The notes: a model not told the origin generated them from the sequence alone. A stretch of 64,000 bases of DNA from Pseudomonas sp. RIT288 (GCF_000631985.1 NZ_JFYN01000001.1:310001-374000), one strand, 5' to 3'; positions 27,630-37,414 are shown, numbered from the stretch's first letter. Made by a program: numbers and translations.

Positions 27630-28778
27630 TCAGCTCTGCGACGCGGCTTTGGGAAGAATGTCGTTGGCGACCATCTCGCCGAACGGGCTGACATAACCGG
27701 CGCTTTTCGGCAGTTCCGGACGCTCGATGTCGAGGTGCGGAAACAACAGTTCAGCGACGCGATATGACTCTTCGAGGTGTGGATAACCGGAGAAGATGAA
27801 AGTATCGATGCCCAGATCCGCGTACTCCTTCACGCGCGCCGCCACGGTTGGACCATCGCCGACCAGCGCCGTACCCGCACCGCCACGCACCAGGCCGACA
27901 CCAGCCCAGAGGTTGGGGCTGACTTCGAGATTGTCGCGACTGCCGCCGTGCAGCGCGGCCATGCGTTGCTGACCGACCGAGTCGAAGCGCGCCAGCGACG
28001 CCTGCGCACGCTTGATGGTGTCGTCGTCCAGATGCGAAATCAGCCGGTCTGCTGCTTGCCAGGCTTCGGCGTTGGTTTCGCGCACGATCACATGCAGACG
28101 AATGCCGAAGCGCACGGTACGTCCGAGCCTGGCGGCTTTGGCGCGCACTTGTTCGATCTTCTCGGCCACCGCGGCTGGCGGCTCGCCCCAGGTCAGCACC
28201 ATCTCGACCTGTTCGGCGGCCAGATCCTGCGCCGCTTCCGAGGAGCCGCCGAAGTACAGCGGCGGACGCGGTTGCTGTATCGGCGGATAAAGCAGCTTGG
28301 CGCCTTTCACACTGATGTGTTCGCCGTCGTAATCGACGGTTTCGCCTTCCAGCACCCGACGCCAGATGCGGGTGAATTCCACCGAGGCCTGATAACGCTC
28401 TTCGTGGTTGAGAAACAGACCATCACCGGCCAACTCTTCCGGGTCGCCACCGGTCACCAGATTGAACAGCGCACGACCGCCGGACAGACGATCCAGGGTC
28501 GCAGCCTGCCGCGCCGCCACCGTCGGGGAAATGATCCCGGGGCGCAGGGCAACAAGGAACTTCAGACGCTGGGTCACCGGGATCAGCGACGCAGCCACCA
28601 GCCACGAGTCTTCGCAGGAACGGCCGGTGGGAATCAGCACACCGCCAAAACCCAGACGATCCGCCGCTTGCGCGACCTGTTGCAGATAACCGTGATCAAC
28701 GGCGCGAGCGCCTTCGGCGGTGCCAAGGTAATGGCCGTCGCCGTGGGTAGGCAGGAACCAGAAGATGTTGAGGCTCAT
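27630..28778 (-). CDS. ssuD: FMNH2-dependent alkanesulfonate monooxygenase
   Basis: Protein of 382 residues, the full length of SsuD, in the bacterial luciferase-like flavin monooxygenase superfamily. It cleaves the C-S bond of alkanesulfonates using FMNH2 supplied by SsuE, releasing sulfite and an aldehyde. The opening [20 protein letters not shown] and the block [36 protein letters not shown] are highly typical. Placed between ssuA and ssuC. The start at 28778 has AAGGAGA upstream. Confidence 0.96.
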   Translation of the reverse strand: MSLNIFWFLPTHGDGHYLGTAEGARAVDHGYLQQVAQAADRLGFGGVLIPTGRSCEDSWLVAASLIPVTQRLKFLVALRPGIISPTVAARQAATLDRLSGGRALFNLVTGGDPEELAGDGLFLNHEERYQASVEFTRIWRRVLEGETVDYDGEHISVKGAKLLYPPIQQPRPPLYFGGSSEAAQDLAAEQVEMVLTWGEPPAAVAEKIEQVRAKAARLGRTVRFGIRLHVIVRETNAEAWQAADRLISHLDDDTIKRAQASLARFDSVGQQRMAALHGGSRDNLEVSPNLWAGVGLVRGGAGTALVGDGPTVAARVKEYADLGIDTFIFSGYPHLEESYRVAELLFPHLDIERPELPKSAGYVSPFGEMVANDILPKAASQS

Positions 28779-28803
28779 GGAGTGGTCTCCTTGGGGATTC
28801 GAT

Positions 28804-29784
28804 TTACCGGGCTTGGGTAACAGAGCTTTGGGCCACAGCGGCCGGTGGTGTCCAGATCACATCCTTGATGCTCAACGGCTTGGGAATCAGCTTGAGCTGG
28901 TAGAAGGTGTCGGCGATTTTCTGTTGCGCGGCGACCACGTCCGGGGTCAGGAACAGCGCACCGTAGCCCTGGCGTTTCACCGAGGTCAGGGTGATGTCCG
29001 CCGGCAGACCGAGCAGTGGCGCGACTTGCTGGGTCACGTCTTCAGGATTGGCTTTGGACCACTCGCCGACGGCGCGCACTTCTTCGACGAGGGTCTTGAT
29101 CACCTCGGGATTTTTCTGCGCGTAAGGTTTGGTCGCGAGGTAGAACTGATGGTTGTCGACGATGCCTTTGCCGTCACGCAGAGTGTGCGCTTGCAGCTGT
29201 TTCTCGGCAGCGGCCTGGTACGGGTCCCAGATCACCCAGGCATCGACGCTGCCACGCTCGAACGCGGCGCGAGCATCGGCCGGCGGCAGGAACACAGTCT
29301 GGATATCAGAGTATTTGAGGCCGGCGTCTTCCAGTGCGCGCACCAGCAGGTAGTGCACGTTGGAGCCTTTGTTCAGGGCGACTTTCTTGCCCTTCAGATC
29401 GGCGACCGATTTGATCGGCGAGTCTTTCGGTACGAGGATCGCTTCGCTGTTCGGCGCTGGCGGTTCGTAGGCGACGTAGAGCAGATCAGCGCCCGCCGCT
29501 TGGGCAAACACTGGCGGAGTCTCACCGGTCACGCCGAAGTCGATCGAGCCGACGTTCAGGCCTTCGAGCAGTTGCGGGCCGCCGGGGAATTCAGTCCATT
29601 GCACGTCCACGCCTTGTGCGGCCAGACGCTTTTCCAAAGTGCCTTTGGCCTTGAGCAGCACCAGCGTGCCGTATTTTTGATAACCGATCCGTAGAGTCTC
29701 GGCCTGAGCTTGAGTAATGGCGCCGAAGGACACAGCCGCAGCAAACAGAGCGACCAGACCACGACGCAAAAATACAGTGCGCAT
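28804..29784 (-). CDS. ssuA: Sulfonate-binding periplasmic protein
   Basis: Protein of 326 residues, signal peptide ending near TQAQA (about residue 28). The mature protein opens [27 protein letters not shown], typical of SsuA. The ligand site contributes [17 protein letters not shown] and [14 protein letters not shown]. It delivers alkanesulfonates to SsuBC. The start at 29784 is fixed by the signal peptide and the GGAGAG upstream; the longer open frame begins within the non-coding gap after ssuE. Confidence 0.94.
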   Translation of the reverse strand: MRTVFLRRGLVALFAAAVSFGAITQAQAETLRIGYQKYGTLVLLKAKGTLEKRLAAQGVDVQWTEFPGGPQLLEGLNVGSIDFGVTGETPPVFAQAAGADLLYVAYEPPAPNSEAILVPKDSPIKSVADLKGKKVALNKGSNVHYLLVRALEDAGLKYSDIQTVFLPPADARAAFERGSVDAWVIWDPYQAAAEKQLQAHTLRDGKGIVDNHQFYLATKPYAQKNPEVIKTLVEEVRAVGEWSKANPEDVTQQVAPLLGLPADITLTSVKRQGYGALFLTPDVVAAQQKIADTFYQLKLIPKPLSIKDVIWTPPAAVAQSSVTQAR

Positions 29785-29873
29785 AGCGCTCTCCTTTTTG
29801 CTGTTGGGTTTTGGCTGCACCTGCTTGGCCGTTAGCGGCTGAGTAAGGTGAGTGGAGCAAATTCGGGTGAAGC

Positions 29874-30467
29874 TCAAATGCTCCAGCGAGCACTCAATAA
29901 ACGTTCATTCAACAGGCCCGGCTCCAGCGGTTTCGGCCGGCGGGCCATGGCACTGACAAACTGTTCCAGCGCTTCATGCAGACGCTGCTCCAGCGCTGGT
30001 GCGAGTTGCGCCTGGGCACTGCCTTCGCCGTAAGCGATCTGGCTGTCCTCGGCGAAAATGCCCTGGAGCATCTCTTGGGCTTTCAATGCCGACAGCACCG
30101 GCTTGAGCGCGTAATCGACCACCAGCATGTGGGCGATGCTGCCGCCGGTGGCCATCGGCAGAACAATCTTGTGGTTCAGGGCGCGTTCGGGCAGCAGATC
30201 GAGTACGGTCTTCAGTGCACCGGAAAACGACGCCTTGTACACCGGCGTGGCGATCAGCAGGCCGTCAGCGTTTTCAATCTGCGCCAGCAGGTCGAGCACC
30301 TTCGGGCTGTCGAAGCGGGCGTGGAGCAAGTCTTCGGCCGGGAAGTCCCGCACCTGATAACTCACCACTTCCACCCCTTGCTCCTGCAACCAGCGTTGCG
30401 AGCGTTCGAGCAACACTCCTGAGCGGGAGCGCTGGCTGGGACTGCCACCGAGTGAGACGACCAGCAT
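29874..30467 (-). CDS. ssuE: NAD(P)H-dependent FMN reductase
   Basis: Protein of 197 residues, flavodoxin-fold FMN reductase. The start [23 protein letters not shown] and the mid-block [28 protein letters not shown] are the flavin-binding elements. It makes FMNH2 for SsuD. First gene of the ssu operon in the order E-A-D-C-B-F. The upstream gap is AT-rich, as is usual for CysB-type sulfur promoters. Confidence 0.95.
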   Translation of the reverse strand: MLVVSLGGSPSQRSRSGVLLERSQRWLQEQGVEVVSYQVRDFPAEDLLHARFDSPKVLDLLAQIENADGLLIATPVYKASFSGALKTVLDLLPERALNHKIVLPMATGGSIAHMLVVDYALKPVLSALKAQEMLQGIFAEDSQIAYGEGSAQAQLAPALEQRLHEALEQFVSAMARRPKPLEPGLLNERLLSARWSI

Positions 30468-30782
30468 TCAGACAATTCCTTGCGCGTTACAGGCGATTCG
30501 CGGGTTGCGATCTCGCTTCGATGGGAGTGACCTTACCAGCTGATTTATATATCCATAAATCATATTTATTTATTTGTTTATGCATTTTAGAGATATGCGA
30601 TTTACTTTGTTACGGGCAAAAAAACAGGCCGTGAAACGGCCTGAAATCCCCTGCTTAGTGGTTTTGAATTCTGTACTGCCCGGACTGACGCCTTCGCGAG
30701 CAGGCTCGCTCCCACATTTGGAATTCCATCACCTGTGGGAGCGAGCCTGCTCGCGAAAGCGGTGGCGACTACACCGCAAATC
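30468..30782. promoter_or_regulatory. ssu promoter region and lsfA 3' flank
   Basis: This 315-bp gap has an unusually AT-rich stretch (about 30540-30610, with TTTATATATCC and TTTATTTATTTG) upstream of ssuE, contrasting with the GC-rich coding sequence. It is a likely place for a CysB-type site. The side nearest lsfA is filled by a family B REP pair. I see no gene in it. Confidence 0.5.
30691..30759. repeat. REP family B inverted pair
   Basis: CTTCGCGAGCAGGCTCGCTC and its complement flank a short centre, between co-directional ssuE and lsfA. Confidence 0.88.
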
Positions 30783-31421
30783 TCACTTATTCGGCTGTGG
30801 CGTCAGGCGCAGGTATGGTTTCACCGCGCGATAGCCTTTGGGGAAGCGTCGCTTGATCTCTTCTTCGTCCTTGAGCGACGGCACGATCACCACCTCATCA
30901 CCGTCCTGCCAGTTGGCCGGGGTGGCCACCTTGTAGTTGTCGGTAAGTTGCAGCGAATCGATCACCCGCAGGATCTCGTGGAAGTTGCGCCCGGTACTCG
31001 CCGGGTAGGTGATGGTCAGGCGGATCTTCTTGTTCGGATCGATCACGAACAGCGAGCGCACGGTCAGGGTGTCGTTGGCGTTCGGGTGGATCAGGTCATA
31101 AAGATCGGAAACCTTGCGATCGGCATCGGCCAGGATCGGGAAGTTAACGATCGTGTTCTGGGTTTCGTTGATGTCTTCGATCCACTTGTGGTGCGAGTCC
31201 ACCGGGTCGACCGACAGCGCGATGGCTTTCACGCCGCGCTTGGCGAACTCATCCTTGAGCTTGGCGGTGAAGCCCAGCTCGGTGGTGCACACCGGAGTGA
31301 AGTCGGCCGGGTGGGAGAACAGCACGCCCCAGCTATCGCCCAGCCACTCGTGGAAACGAATCTTGCCGGCGCTGGAATCCTGTTCGAAGTCGGGGGCGAT
31401 GTCGCCGAGTCTGAGGCTCAT
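30783..31421 (-). CDS. lsfA: 1-Cys peroxiredoxin LsfA
   Basis: Protein of 212 residues, Prx6-type. The peroxidatic cysteine is C45 in SHPADFTPVCTTELG, and no resolving Cys is seen later. It reduces peroxides with thiol donors, and in Pseudomonas is induced under sulfate starvation and located beside the ssu genes. The start at 31421 follows AGGAGCAG. The 5' region holds a 16-mer shared with tauA. Confidence 0.95.
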   Translation of the reverse strand: MSLRLGDIAPDFEQDSSAGKIRFHEWLGDSWGVLFSHPADFTPVCTTELGFTAKLKDEFAKRGVKAIALSVDPVDSHHKWIEDINETQNTIVNFPILADADRKVSDLYDLIHPNANDTLTVRSLFVIDPNKKIRLTITYPASTGRNFHEILRVIDSLQLTDNYKVATPANWQDGDEVVIVPSLKDEEEIKRRFPKGYRAVKPYLRLTPQPNK

Positions 31422-31477
31422 GGTGCTGCTCCTGAGGAGTTGTTGGAGAACTCAACTGTAGCTCGGGATTCAACATC

Positions 31478-31493
31478 ATGAAAAAGAATAAAT
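31478..31493 (-). promoter_or_regulatory. Shared 16-mer upstream of lsfA
   Basis: Reads ATTTATTCTTTTTCAT on the minus strand, about 57 bp before the lsfA start. It differs at one base from 33260-33275 upstream of tauA. Candidate sulfur-starvation operator. Confidence 0.4.
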
Positions 31494-31654
31494 AAGTAGA
31501 TATCTATAATCTAAAGGAATATTAAACATCGTTCACTGGACGCTCGCCCGCATCGCGACGAACATCGCTCTCAAGGTTCGAGAAGGCCTTGAGTAGCTGC
31601 AAAAGAGGGGAATTTCGGGACAGGCTTACGGGGGTGAGCCTGACCCGAAAATGC

Positions 31655-31692
31655 AAAAGCCCCGTCCGGCGCGATGCCGGACGGGGCTTTTT
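31655..31692. terminator. Terminator of the OprD-family porin gene
   Basis: Perfect 13-bp stem AGCCCCGTCCGGC/GCCGGACGGGGCT with a 5-base loop and a T-run on the plus side, an A-run on the other, so it acts on minus-strand transcripts too. Confidence 0.92.
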
Positions 31693-31717
31693 TACATCAG
31701 CGAATCGAGGTGCGCTA

Positions 31718-33067
31718 TTACAGCAGCGGGATCGAGTAGCTGACGATCAGGCGGTTTTCATCCTGGTCACGCTGACCTGGGACGTCGTTGCGCCAGGTAG
31801 CGTTTTTCCACATGAAGCCCAGGTTTTTCGCCGGGCCTTCAGGAATCACGTAACCAACGGTCAGGTCGCGTTCCCACTCGGAAGCGCCGGTGCCGTTTTC
31901 ACGACGGTTGGAGCCAACGGTGTCGATATCGTCGCCGCGCAGATAGACCACACCGGCAGTCAGGCCTGGCAGGCCGACTTTGGCGAAGTCATACGAGTAG
32001 CGCGCCTGCCAGGTTTTCTCGCCGGCACGACCAAACTTCTGGATCTGCATGTCGGTGATGGTGTAGTTCGACGAACCGTCGCCCTGGTTCAGCCAAGGGA
32101 AGTCGGAGCTGCCGTTGGAAACCTGGTAGCCGCCACCGAAGGTGTGGCCTTCAACGGTATACAGGAACAGGCCGCTGTACAGATTGTTGTCGATCGGACC
32201 TTTGCCGCTGACGTTGCCGACGTAGTTACCGTTGCCGAAGTAGGCTGCGGTATTGCCGTTGGCGCCATCGTCGCTGCTGTGGAAGTAGCGGAAGTCAGAC
32301 TTCAGCACGCCCGGGCCGATTGCCCAGTTGTGAACCAGACCCAGGAAGTGTTGCTTGTAGAAGTCTTCCAGGTTGCCGTAGTAGTACTGCGCAGTCAGGT
32401 CCTTGGTGATTTTGTAGTCACCACCGGCGTAGTAGAACTTGTTGCTGTTGGCAACGCGAGCGTTCGCACCGCCAACGGACAGGTTCTCGTTGTTGCTGGA
32501 GTTACGACCTTTCACTGCTTCGATTTGACCTGCGACCAGAGTCAGGTCCTTGATCTCGCCGGAAGTGATCTGGCCACCCTGCCAGGTTTGTGGCAGCAGA
32601 CGACCATCGTTGGTCACGATGACCGGGTTTTTCGGCTGCAGAGTACCCAGCTTCAGTTCGGTCTGGGAGATCTTGGCCTTGGCGGTCAGGCCCAGGCTCG
32701 AGAAGTTATCAACAGCTTCGCCGTTGGACTTGCTCGGGAACACAGTGCCACCGTAGGAAGTCGCGGTTGCCCCGTTGGTGCCGCCACCCGAATCCAGACG
32801 TACGCCCAGCAGGCCGATGGCGTCGATACCGAAGCCGACGGTGCCTTGGGTGTAACCGGAGATGAAACGCAGATCGAAGCCTTGGCCCCACTCTTCGTTC
32901 TTGTTCTGCGCGCCAGCCGCTTTGGTGCCGGAGTCACGGTTGTCAGTGTTGATGTAGAAGTTGCGCAGGCCCAGAGTGGCTTTGCTGTCTTCGATGAAAC
33001 CGGCGGCGCCTGCCTGCTGCGCCATAACCCCTACGGCCACAGCCAGGGCCAAGGTGGACTTGTTCAT
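31718..33067 (-). CDS. OprD-family outer membrane porin (OprE-like)
   Basis: Protein of 449 residues with a signal peptide (cut near QQAGA, about residue 22) and the mature start GFIEDSKATLGLRNFYINTDNRDSG, typical of the 18-stranded OprD/OccD-OccK porins. Aromatic C-terminal residues near SYSIPLL close the barrel. These porins admit carboxylates or basic amino acids. Location between lsfA and tauA, as in KT2440, suggests a role in sulfonate entry, but the substrate is not readable. The ribosome binding site AGAGGAGC precedes the ATG. Confidence 0.92.
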   Translation of the reverse strand: MNKSTLALAVAVGVMAQQAGAAGFIEDSKATLGLRNFYINTDNRDSGTKAAGAQNKNEEWGQGFDLRFISGYTQGTVGFGIDAIGLLGVRLDSGGGTNGATATSYGGTVFPSKSNGEAVDNFSSLGLTAKAKISQTELKLGTLQPKNPVIVTNDGRLLPQTWQGGQITSGEIKDLTLVAGQIEAVKGRNSSNNENLSVGGANARVANSNKFYYAGGDYKITKDLTAQYYYGNLEDFYKQHFLGLVHNWAIGPGVLKSDFRYFHSSDDGANGNTAAYFGNGNYVGNVSGKGPIDNNLYSGLFLYTVEGHTFGGGYQVSNGSSDFPWLNQGDGSSNYTITDMQIQKFGRAGEKTWQARYSYDFAKVGLPGLTAGVVYLRGDDIDTVGSNRRENGTGASEWERDLTVGYVIPEGPAKNLGFMWKNATWRNDVPGQRDQDENRLIVSYSIPLL

Positions 33068-33431
33068 GTAAAGCTCCTCTCGTTTCTAATTCTTGTGTTC
33101 CTGGCCCGGGGTCTGATGCCCTGGATCCTAAGATGCGCGATTAGCGCCAGACCGTGACTGACAAGTCAATCGTAACCTTGTGTGTCTACGACCAAGGTCT
33201 AATCGCAGTGATTTGGTCCGTGCAGAGTAAAGATTTCCTGATAAACCCAAAAAGAATTTATTCATTCTTTTTCATATCATTTCGGAATATAGCCACTATC
33301 GTGCCATCTCCGCCGCGATACAGAGTATCGGCGACTAAGCTCATTCCTAAATGGTATTTGTTAGCCTTTTTTTAGATCGATTAGCTTTGGCGCAACCCCA
33401 ATTCGTCAAACCCTATCGAAAAGGCGACGCC
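33068..33431. promoter_or_regulatory. Divergent porin/tauA promoter region
   Basis: This 364-bp non-coding stretch separates the porin gene (left) from tauA (right). The tauA side is markedly AT-rich (33230-33380), with the 16-mer shared with lsfA at 33260-33275. No gene, strong hairpin or REP is evident. Confidence 0.5.
33260..33275 (+). promoter_or_regulatory. Shared 16-mer upstream of tauA
   Basis: Reads ATTCATTCTTTTTCAT, 15 of 16 bases as in the lsfA upstream site, about 157 bp before the tauA start. It may belong to a sulfur-regulated promoter. Confidence 0.4.
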
Positions 33432-34421
33432 ATGATGGCTAAACGCGCACTATCTAGTCAATTTGTTACAGTTTGTGTATCGGCGATGATTTGTTTTTCC
33501 GCGCAGGCTGCCAACCTAACCATCGGTTATCAAACCGGGATCGACCCCAGCAAAGTACCCCAGGCCGACGGCACTTACGAAACAACCCTCGGCCAAAAGA
33601 TCGACTGGCGACGCTTCAATAGTGGCCCGGAAGTTGTGACAGCCATTGCATCCGGCGATGTACAAATCGGCAACCTCGGCTCCAGCCCTTTGGCAGCGGC
33701 CGCTTCGCGCAATCTGCCAATCGTCGCCTTCATTGTTTCAGCGCAGATCAATGCCGCCGAAGCCCTCGTGGTGCGCAATGGCAGCGGGATCAATTCCCCG
33801 CAGGATCTGGTCGGCAAGACCATCGCCACGCCCTTCGTTTCCACCTCCCACTACAGTTTGCTCGGCGCTCTAAAGCACTGGGGCCTGGACACCTCGAAAG
33901 TCAAAGTGGTGAACCTGCAACCGACGGAAATCGCCGCAGCATGGAAGCGTGGGGATATCGATGGCGCGTTTGTCTGGTCGCCGGCACTGGGTGAAATCCG
34001 CAAGACCGGCAAGACCCTGACCGATGCCGCTCAAGTCGGCCAGTGGGGTGCACCGACCTTCGAAGTCTGGGTCGCGCGCAAGGACTACGCCGAGAAGCAT
34101 CCTGACGTCATCGCGAAGTTCGCCAAAGTCACGCTGGATTCATTTGCCGAATACGCGGCGCATAAAGACAGTTGGACGGCTGAATCGGTGCCCGTGCAGA
34201 AAATCGCTAAATTGACCGGTGCCAATGCTGCCGATGTCCCGGAACTGCTGGCCGGTTCAGCCTTCCCGGATGCCAAGGCGCAGCAATCCACCACACTGCT
34301 GGACGGCGGCACGGCCAAGGCGATTGGTGAGACAGCGAAGTTTTTGAAGGAACAGGGCAAGGTCGAGACGGTGCTGCCGGACTACTCGTCGTATGTCAGC
34401 GCGAAGTTTGTAACCGAATAA
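33432..34421 (+). CDS. tauA: Taurine-binding periplasmic protein TauA-like, without tauBCD
   Basis: Protein of 329 residues with a signal peptide (cut near CFSAQA). The mature protein opens ANLTIGYQTGIDPSKVPQADGTYET, as in TauA, and keeps GNLGSSPLAAAASRNLPI and TPFVSTSHYSLLGALKHWG. In other Pseudomonas it is followed by tauB, tauC and tauD; here the next element is a REP pair and then argA. It may still bind taurine and hand it to another permease, or be a surviving leftover. Two adjacent ATGs (33432, 33435) can serve as start. Confidence 0.9.
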   Translation: MMAKRALSSQFVTVCVSAMICFSAQAANLTIGYQTGIDPSKVPQADGTYETTLGQKIDWRRFNSGPEVVTAIASGDVQIGNLGSSPLAAAASRNLPIVAFIVSAQINAAEALVVRNGSGINSPQDLVGKTIATPFVSTSHYSLLGALKHWGLDTSKVKVVNLQPTEIAAAWKRGDIDGAFVWSPALGEIRKTGKTLTDAAQVGQWGAPTFEVWVARKDYAEKHPDVIAKFAKVTLDSFAEYAAHKDSWTAESVPVQKIAKLTGANAADVPELLAGSAFPDAKAQQSTTLLDGGTAKAIGETAKFLKEQGKVETVLPDYSSYVSAKFVTE

Positions 34422-34430
34422 ACACTCCCT

Positions 34431-34515
34431 GTAGGAGCTGCCGCAGGCTGCGATCTTTTGACTTTGGTTTTTTGAAAACAAGATCAAAAGATCGCAGCCT
34501 GCGGCAGCTCCTACA
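34431..34515. repeat. REP family A inverted pair (reverse topology)
   Basis: GTAGGAG outer ends with the GATCTTTTG sides inward, between convergent tauA and argA. It begins nine bases past the tauA stop, where tauBCD would be expected. Confidence 0.87.
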
Positions 34516-34537
34516 TGGGTTTCATGCAAACCTGGTT

Positions 34538-35836
34538 TTACAGGGTCTTTTCGAAGATCTTCGAGTTGCGCTGATAGTTGTACAGCGACGCCCGCGCCGC
34601 CGGCAGGCGCTCGACGCTGCTAGGCTCGAAGCCACGTTCGCGGAACCAGTGCGCGGTACGGGTGGTGAGGACGAACAGGGTTTTCAACCCTTGCGCCCGG
34701 GCACGGGTCTCGATGCGCTCCAGCAGCTCATCGCCGCGACCACCGTGGCGGTACTCCGGATTCACCGCCAGGCACGCCAGCTCACCGGCGTCCGAGTCGG
34801 CAATCTGGTACAGCGCCGCACAGGCGATGATCATCCCTTCGCGCTCGACCACGCTGAACTGCTCGATCTCGCGCTCCAGCACTTCGCGCGAACGACGCAC
34901 CAGAATCCCCTGCTCTTCCAGCGGACTGATCAGGTCCAGCAAACCGCCGACGTCTTCAATCGCCGCCTCGCGCACCAGTTCGAATTGCTCCTGAGCGACC
35001 AGCGTACCGCCACCGTCGCGGGTGAACAGTTCGGTCAGCAGCGCGCCATCTTCGGCGTAGCTGACGATATGGCTGCGCGCCACGCCGCCACGGCAAGCCT
35101 CGGCGGCGGCATCCAGCAGTTCGGCCTGATAGTTGTTGCCCAGACGCGCCAAGTGCGCCGGCACCTGTTGCGGACGCAGTTCGCGCACCAGTTTGCCGTT
35201 CTCGTCGATCAGACCGAGGTCGGCGCCGAACAGCAGTAGCTTGTCGGCTCCCAGGTCGATGGCGGCGCGGGTGGCGACGTCTTCGCAGGCAAGGTTGAAG
35301 ATTTCCCCGGTCGGCGAGTAGCCCAGCGGCGACAGCAGCACGATCGAGCGCTCATCGAGCAGGCGATTGATGCCTTTGCGGTCGACCCGACGCACTTCGC
35401 CGGTGTGGTGATAGTCGACGCCTTCGAGCACGCCGATCGGCCGCGCGGTCACGAGGTTGCCGCTGGCCACCCGCAGACGCGAGCCCTGCATCGGCGACGA
35501 GGCCATGTCCATCGACAGCCGTGCTTCGATGGCGATGCGCAACTGGCCCACCGCGTCGATCACACATTCCAGGGTTGCCGCATCGGTGATGCGCATGCCG
35601 TGGTGATAGTGCGGGGTCAGGCCGCGAGCGGCGAGGCGGGTTTCAATCTGCGGGCGCGAACCGTGGACCAGCACCAGACGCACGCCGAGGCTGTGCAACA
35701 GCACGAGGTCGTGGACGATGTTGCCGAAGTTCGGATGCTCCACGCCGTCGCCGGGCAGCATGACGACGAAGGTGCAGTCGCGGTGGGCGTTGATGTAAGG
35801 GGACGCGTGACGAAGCCAATTGACGTATTCGGGCAT
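34538..35836 (-). CDS. argA: N-acetylglutamate synthase
   Basis: Protein of 432 residues, the full fused form. An N-terminal amino-acid kinase-like domain (about 20-280) is followed by a C-terminal GNAT acetyltransferase (about 290-432, with LACLAVNPEYRHGGRGDELLERIETRA as the acetyl-CoA loop). It acetylates glutamate, the first and feedback-controlled step of arginine synthesis. argE lies just upstream in the same orientation with a family B REP pair between. The start MPEYVNWLRHASPYINAHRD fits the family. Confidence 0.96.
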   Translation of the reverse strand: MPEYVNWLRHASPYINAHRDCTFVVMLPGDGVEHPNFGNIVHDLVLLHSLGVRLVLVHGSRPQIETRLAARGLTPHYHHGMRITDAATLECVIDAVGQLRIAIEARLSMDMASSPMQGSRLRVASGNLVTARPIGVLEGVDYHHTGEVRRVDRKGINRLLDERSIVLLSPLGYSPTGEIFNLACEDVATRAAIDLGADKLLLFGADLGLIDENGKLVRELRPQQVPAHLARLGNNYQAELLDAAAEACRGGVARSHIVSYAEDGALLTELFTRDGGGTLVAQEQFELVREAAIEDVGGLLDLISPLEEQGILVRRSREVLEREIEQFSVVEREGMIIACAALYQIADSDAGELACLAVNPEYRHGGRGDELLERIETRARAQGLKTLFVLTTRTAHWFRERGFEPSSVERLPAARASLYNYQRNSKIFEKTL

Positions 35837-36005
35837 GAACCTGGGCCTGTAATAAATAGCAGCCGGAAAAAAGGGCGAAACGAAAAACGCACAGCGGGCT
35901 GATGGTTATCGTCGGAACAGGCTTGGCGACACGCGCGCTCTCCTCATGAATACGGGTTGGGGTGCTGGCAATTTACAGCGTTTGATCGGATAAAACACAT
36001 ACCTC

Positions 36006-36097
36006 CTGTGGGAGCGAGCCTGCTCGCGAAAGCGGTGTATCTGTCGACATTGAGGTGTCTGGAATGGCGCTTTCGCGAGCAGGCTCGCTCCCACAGG
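36006..36097. repeat. REP family B inverted pair (outward GTGGGAGCG)
   Basis: Arms GTGGGAGCGAGCCTGCTCGCG and its complement around a 40-base centre, in the argE-argA gap. The order of the arm ends is opposite to the other B copies. Confidence 0.87.
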
Positions 36098-36103
36098 GGT
36101 TGA

Positions 36104-37258
36104 TCATCGTTCGTCAGTTGTCAGGCAGTAATGTTCAATCAACTGCCGCAATAGCTGCACGGTAGGCTGCAAACGTGACATTTCAAGGTATTCGCCGGGC
36201 TGGTGTGCACAGGCAATGTCGCCGGGACCGAGCACGATGGTTTCGCAACCAAGGCGCTGAAGATAAGGCGCTTCGGTGCCGAACGCTACTGCTTCGGCAC
36301 TATGCCCGGTGAGCTTTTCGGCGATACGCACCAATTCGGCGTCTTCGGCCTGCTCGAATGGCGGTACTTCCGGGAACAACGGCTGGTAGTCGATCTTCAC
36401 CTGATGCCGCTCGGCCACCGGATTGAGCTTGCGCAGGATTTCCGCACGCAAGACTTTCGGGTCCATACCCGGCAACGGGCGCAGGTCGAACTCCAGCGAA
36501 CACTGACCGCAGATGCGGTTGGGATTATCGCCGCCATGGATGCAACCGAAGTTCATGGTCGGTTGCGGCACGCTGAACTGCGGGTTGTTGAATTCACGCT
36601 GCCAAAGCAGGCGCAAACCGCGCAGTTCGCCGATGGCATCGTGCATCGCTTCGAGGGCGCTGTGCCCCAGGCGCGGATCCGACGAATGGCCGCTCTGCCC
36701 GAGGATATCGATGCGCTCCATCATGATGCCCTTGTGCATGCGGATCGGTTTGAGCCCGGTTGGCTCGCCGATCACCGCCGCACGGCCCAGCGGCTTGCCG
36801 GCCTCGGCCAGTGCGCGGGCACCGGACATCGAGCTTTCTTCATCACAGGTGGCGAGGATCAGCAGCGGTTGCTTGAACGGCTGGTCGAGCAGCGGCTGCA
36901 CGGCCTCGATGATCAGCGCGAAAAACCCCTTCATGTCGCAACTGCCCAGCCCGACCCAACGGCCGTCAACTTCGGTGAGTTTCAGCGGATCGGTCTGCCA
37001 CAGCGCATCGTCATAAGGAACGGTATCGCTGTGCCCGGCCAGGACCAGGCCACCAGGGCCGCTGCCGAAACTGGCGAGCAGGTTGAATTTACCGGGGCTG
37101 ACCTGCTGGATATCGCAGCTGAAGCCCAGATCACCCAGCCAACCGGCGAGCAAATCGATCACCGCCCGGTTGGACTGATCCAGGCTCGGTTGGGTGCAAC
37201 TGACCGACGGTGCGGCGATCAGTGCAGCGAACTGGTCTTGCATGGATGGCAAAGGCAT
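36104..37258 (-). CDS. argE: N-acetylornithine deacetylase
   Basis: Protein of 384 residues, M20 metallopeptidase family. Metal and catalytic sites include H76 and D78 in LVLAGHSDTVPYDD, CDEESSMSGARAL, and a C-terminal Glu/His region. It removes the acetyl group from N-acetylornithine. The ATG at 37258 is preferred, with GGAG at good spacing; an in-frame ATG four codons upstream is less well placed. Convergent or tandem partners: argA follows on the same strand. Confidence 0.94.
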   Translation of the reverse strand: MPLPSMQDQFAALIAAPSVSCTQPSLDQSNRAVIDLLAGWLGDLGFSCDIQQVSPGKFNLLASFGSGPGGLVLAGHSDTVPYDDALWQTDPLKLTEVDGRWVGLGSCDMKGFFALIIEAVQPLLDQPFKQPLLILATCDEESSMSGARALAEAGKPLGRAAVIGEPTGLKPIRMHKGIMMERIDILGQSGHSSDPRLGHSALEAMHDAIGELRGLRLLWQREFNNPQFSVPQPTMNFGCIHGGDNPNRICGQCSLEFDLRPLPGMDPKVLRAEILRKLNPVAERHQVKIDYQPLFPEVPPFEQAEDAELVRIAEKLTGHSAEAVAFGTEAPYLQRLGCETIVLGPGDIACAHQPGEYLEMSRLQPTVQLLRQLIEHYCLTTDER

Positions 37259-37414
37259 CGCTGACTCCAACTCCCGATTTGAAGTCCATCATAGAGCCAT
37301 CCGGCGCTCGGAATAAACCGCCGCAGGGCGTAGGAAGTTTGAGTCCTGTACACTGCACGGCCTTGGCAGCCACACATTCCCCCGGCTGCGCTCCCGATCC
37401 TGGATTTTCCGGCC

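Larger units (their letters stand above)
31422..31717. other. lsfA-porin gap with three inverted repeats
   Basis: This 296-bp stretch has an AT-rich lsfA promoter side (31470-31530). It then has CTCAAGG/CCTTGAG (31570-31593), a long imperfect hairpin TTCGGGACAGGCTTA/TGAGCCTGACCCGAA (31614-31649) and the porin terminator. No gene is seen. Confidence 0.55.

Noticed and set aside
33154..33375. 73-codon open frame between the porin gene and tauA
   Set aside because: AT-rich promoter sequence with no ribosome binding site and no recognisable protein.
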